A DNA stretch of 64,000 nt from Vespula vulgaris (taxonomy: Eukaryota; Arthropoda; Insecta; Hymenoptera; Vespidae): assembly GCF_905475345.1 (NCBI RefSeq), contig NC_066595.1, forward strand, positions 3,635,001 to 3,699,000, read 5' to 3'. Made by a program: the position numbers and the translations under genes. Under the pieces are notes generated by a model that worked only from the letters and a program-made list of their open reading frames with translations, ran no database searches and was not told the origin of the DNA. This document shows, piece after piece, positions 61,790 to 64,000 of this stretch; position 1 is the first letter of the stretch, and every line of letters starts with the position of its first letter.

Positions 61790-62296
61790 ATAAATTTTTA
61801 TAAAAAAAAGCATTATAATAGAGATATAATAAATAATGTGTACTTATCAAAAATGTATATTTTTGTTTTGTTATGCAGAAAGACTATTTATAACTTATCA
61901 TCTTGTTTTATATAAATGCTTTTATAACAAAATTTTTTGTCAAACAGTATTAATAAAAGTATTAATATGACATCAAAAAGACAATTATTTGATTTAATTA
62001 TAAACATCAATAAAATAAAATATATATAATATATGAAAGTCTTCATGTTTAATGTATTAAGCATTGACCTACATTTCTACACTTGGAAAGGTGGACATTT
62101 AGAACAAACTTGAAAAACATGAAGAAGAATAGTTTTGTATTATAAGAAGAAAAATACAAGATATAAGTTTAAAATAGTTTTAATACATGGTAGTGTAAGC
62201 CTCGGCAGTCTTTAATTTAATGTAAAAACTAGTGATATATATTAATATTCATTAATGTCTATATATACATTTTTTAGATACGAATTAATAACTATA
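61790..62296 (+). other. CMTR2 3' UTR and FDXR promoter
   Basis: About 500 bases hold the CMTR2 3' end (AATAAA at 61828-61833) and the start of the next gene. TTTTTTAG at about 62270-62277 could be the acceptor of an FDXR leader exon. Nothing else is seen. Confidence 0.5.
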
Positions 62297-63918
62297 ATGA
62301 AGTGTCAGACAATATTTAATAATATACGCACATTTTCTACTGAAAATATTATACCAAAAGTATGCATTGTTGGTTCAGGACCAGCAGGTTTTTATGCTGC
62401 TCAACAATTACTAAAGGTAAAAATAGATAATCGTATGTTGTTAAAACTAGACTTATAATACCTGAAGTTTTATTTTAGATATCAAAAGATATTAGAGTTG
62501 ACATATTAGAAAGACTACCAGTCCCATTTGGTTTAGTGCGTTTTGGTGTAGCACCAGATCATCCAGAAGTAAAAAATGTTATCAATACGTTCCATAAAAC
62601 TGCTATGAATCCACGTGTTCAATTTATTGGTAATGTTAATGTTGGAAGAGATATTACAGTTAATCAATTACAAGAAATATATCATGCTGTGTTACTTGTA
62701 AGTAATATGGCTAGTTTATGTATATATTGTCATACAATATTTTTCATTAATATTTCTATGTAATTAGTATTATTGTATTTGATATTATAGACTTATGGAG
62801 CAGAAGAGGATAAATTACTTAATATCCCTGGAGAGGATTTAAATAATATAATATCAGGACGTCGATTTGTAGGATGGTATAATGGTGTACCAGCAGATAA
62901 AAATTTAAATATAAATTTAGATGTAGAAGAAGCTGTTATATTGGGTCAAGGTAATGTGGCAATAGATATTGCAAGAATTCTTTTGACCTCTATTGATCAT
63001 CTTAAGGTATATATTTTTCTATAAAATATGTATATACATATGTATGTCCAACAAATATTTGATATCATTTCTTATTATATGATATTTATACAGTGTACAG
63101 ATATAACGGCACATGCGCTGGAACATCTTTCAAGCAGTAAAGTGCGTAAAGTTCGATTAATAGGAAGAAGAGGTCCATTGCAAGCTGCATTTACAATTGC
63201 AGAATTACGAGAAATTTTAAAACTTGAAAATTGTAAAACATTTTGGCGAAGAGAAGATTTTATTGGTATAAATGAAATTGTACCTATGTTAGCAAGACCA
63301 AGAAAACGATTAACGGAACTTATGTTGAAATCTTTAAATGAACAATCCGCAAATTGTACCACAGTTAAAAAAGAACTACATCCAATATTTTTGAGAAGCC
63401 CTATAGAATTTTTTGGTTTTAAAAATGTTGAAAAGATAAAGTTATCAGTAAATAAACTTGAAGGAGATAATATAAATACACAGAAAGCAAAACCTACAGA
63501 TGAGATAGAAGAAATATCATGTGGTATAGCTTTTCGAAGTATTGGTTATAAATCTGTACAAATAGATAAATCAATACCATTTAATAATAAGAAAGGTTGT
63601 GTAAAAAGTGTTGGAAAAGTAAAAGAAAATCTTTATGCTGCTGGTTGGGTTGCTACTGGACCTGTTGGTGTAATATTATCTACAATGACTAATGCATTTG
63701 AGATTGCTTCACTGATAAATAAAGAACTTTCAATTAAAGAAAATAAGCCAGGTTCTGAAGATCTTCATAAAGTTCTTAATTTAAAAAATATTCCTACAAT
63801 ATCGTATAGTGACTGGGAGAAAATAGATCAAATAGAACGACAAAGAGGTAAAGAAATGGGAAAGCCAAGAGAAAAAATAGTTGATATATCAGAAATGTTG
63901 AATATCGCTTTGAATTAA
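62297..63918 (+). CDS. dare: NADPH:adrenodoxin oxidoreductase, mitochondrial
   Basis: Four exons, 62297-62416, 62479-62697, 62791-63006 and 63094-63918, give 459 aa (human FDXR 491). The short N-terminus MKCQTIFNNIRTFSTEN is Arg/Ser-rich with no acidic residue before E16, a plausible mitochondrial presequence. FAD site GSGPAG (26-31), PVPFGLVRFGVAPDHPEVK, the NADPH site GQGNVAIDIAR (165-175), GRRGPLQAAFTIAELRE (209-225) and AAGWVATGPVGVI near the C-terminus are all conserved. The flavoprotein passes electrons from NADPH to ferredoxin for mitochondrial P450s, including ecdysteroid synthesis in insects, and for Fe-S cluster assembly. An in-frame ATG at 62255 would add 14 residues, but a possible acceptor lies between the two, so 62297 is preferred. 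A polyadenylation signal AATAAA stands at 63950-63955. Confidence 0.94.
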
Positions 63919-64000
63919 TATAGTTATTTCTTATTAAAATATGTCAAAAAATAAAATAAAAATATACATGTAATTATATCCCTCTATTTACATTCTTATA
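63919..64000 (+). terminator. FDXR 3' end with polyadenylation signals
   Basis: Overlapping AATAAA hexamers at 63950-63955 and 63955-63960, about 35 bases after the stop codon, suggest a very short 3' UTR. The window ends here. Confidence 0.5.

Noticed and set aside
62255..62296. In-frame ATG 62255 as the FDXR start
   Set aside because: A TTTTTTAG acceptor lies between it and 62297, and the 62297 start gives a cleaner mitochondrial presequence. Not excluded.

Overview
The window is nuclear DNA of an insect. All genes are split by short GT-AG introns, the spacer DNA is AT-rich and packed with microsatellites ((CT)n, (AT)n, (TTA)n, (TATG)n), and every recognisable protein is of insect type. 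Gene content and base composition fit a hymenopteran (bee, wasp or ant). That is an inference, because no sequence comparison could be run. No bacterial, viral, CRISPR or intact mobile-element features are seen.

Layout: (1) 1-21000 (+) holds Hr4, a nuclear receptor of the NR6A/GRF group. It has a long 5' region with at least three phase-compatible N-terminal coding exons (4367-4409, 9781-9885, 12500-12794) that can feed a common body starting at 13678. A long repeat-rich stretch, probably 3' UTR, runs to about 28.4 kb. (2) 31558-33158 (-) holds PpV, the PP6-type protein phosphatase catalytic subunit, complete in 7 exons and 303 aa, convergent with Hr4. (3) 34779 to about 52604 (+) holds dynamin (shibire), divergent from PpV. 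It has an in-frame 51-nt exon inside the GED, several candidate microexons and three alternative C-terminal exons. (4) 54791-56052 (-) holds a 1-acylglycerol-3-phosphate acyltransferase, complete in 5 exons and 277 aa. (5) 59546-61789 (+) holds cap-specific mRNA 2'-O-methyltransferase 2 (CMTR2/adrift), 686 aa. (6) 62297-63918 (+) holds mitochondrial NADPH:adrenodoxin oxidoreductase (FDXR/dare), 459 aa, ending just inside the window.

Exon boundaries were read by eye from splice consensus, frame and known family sequence. In each of the six genes the summed exon lengths are divisible by three and give one open frame. Functionally the genes are mostly unrelated neighbours. One thematic link is that Hr4 acts in the ecdysone cascade and FDXR feeds electrons to the mitochondrial P450s that make ecdysone.

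No wholly new system was found. The most interesting signals are splice architectures: interchangeable Hr4 N-termini, the dynamin GED insert and the dynamin microexons.
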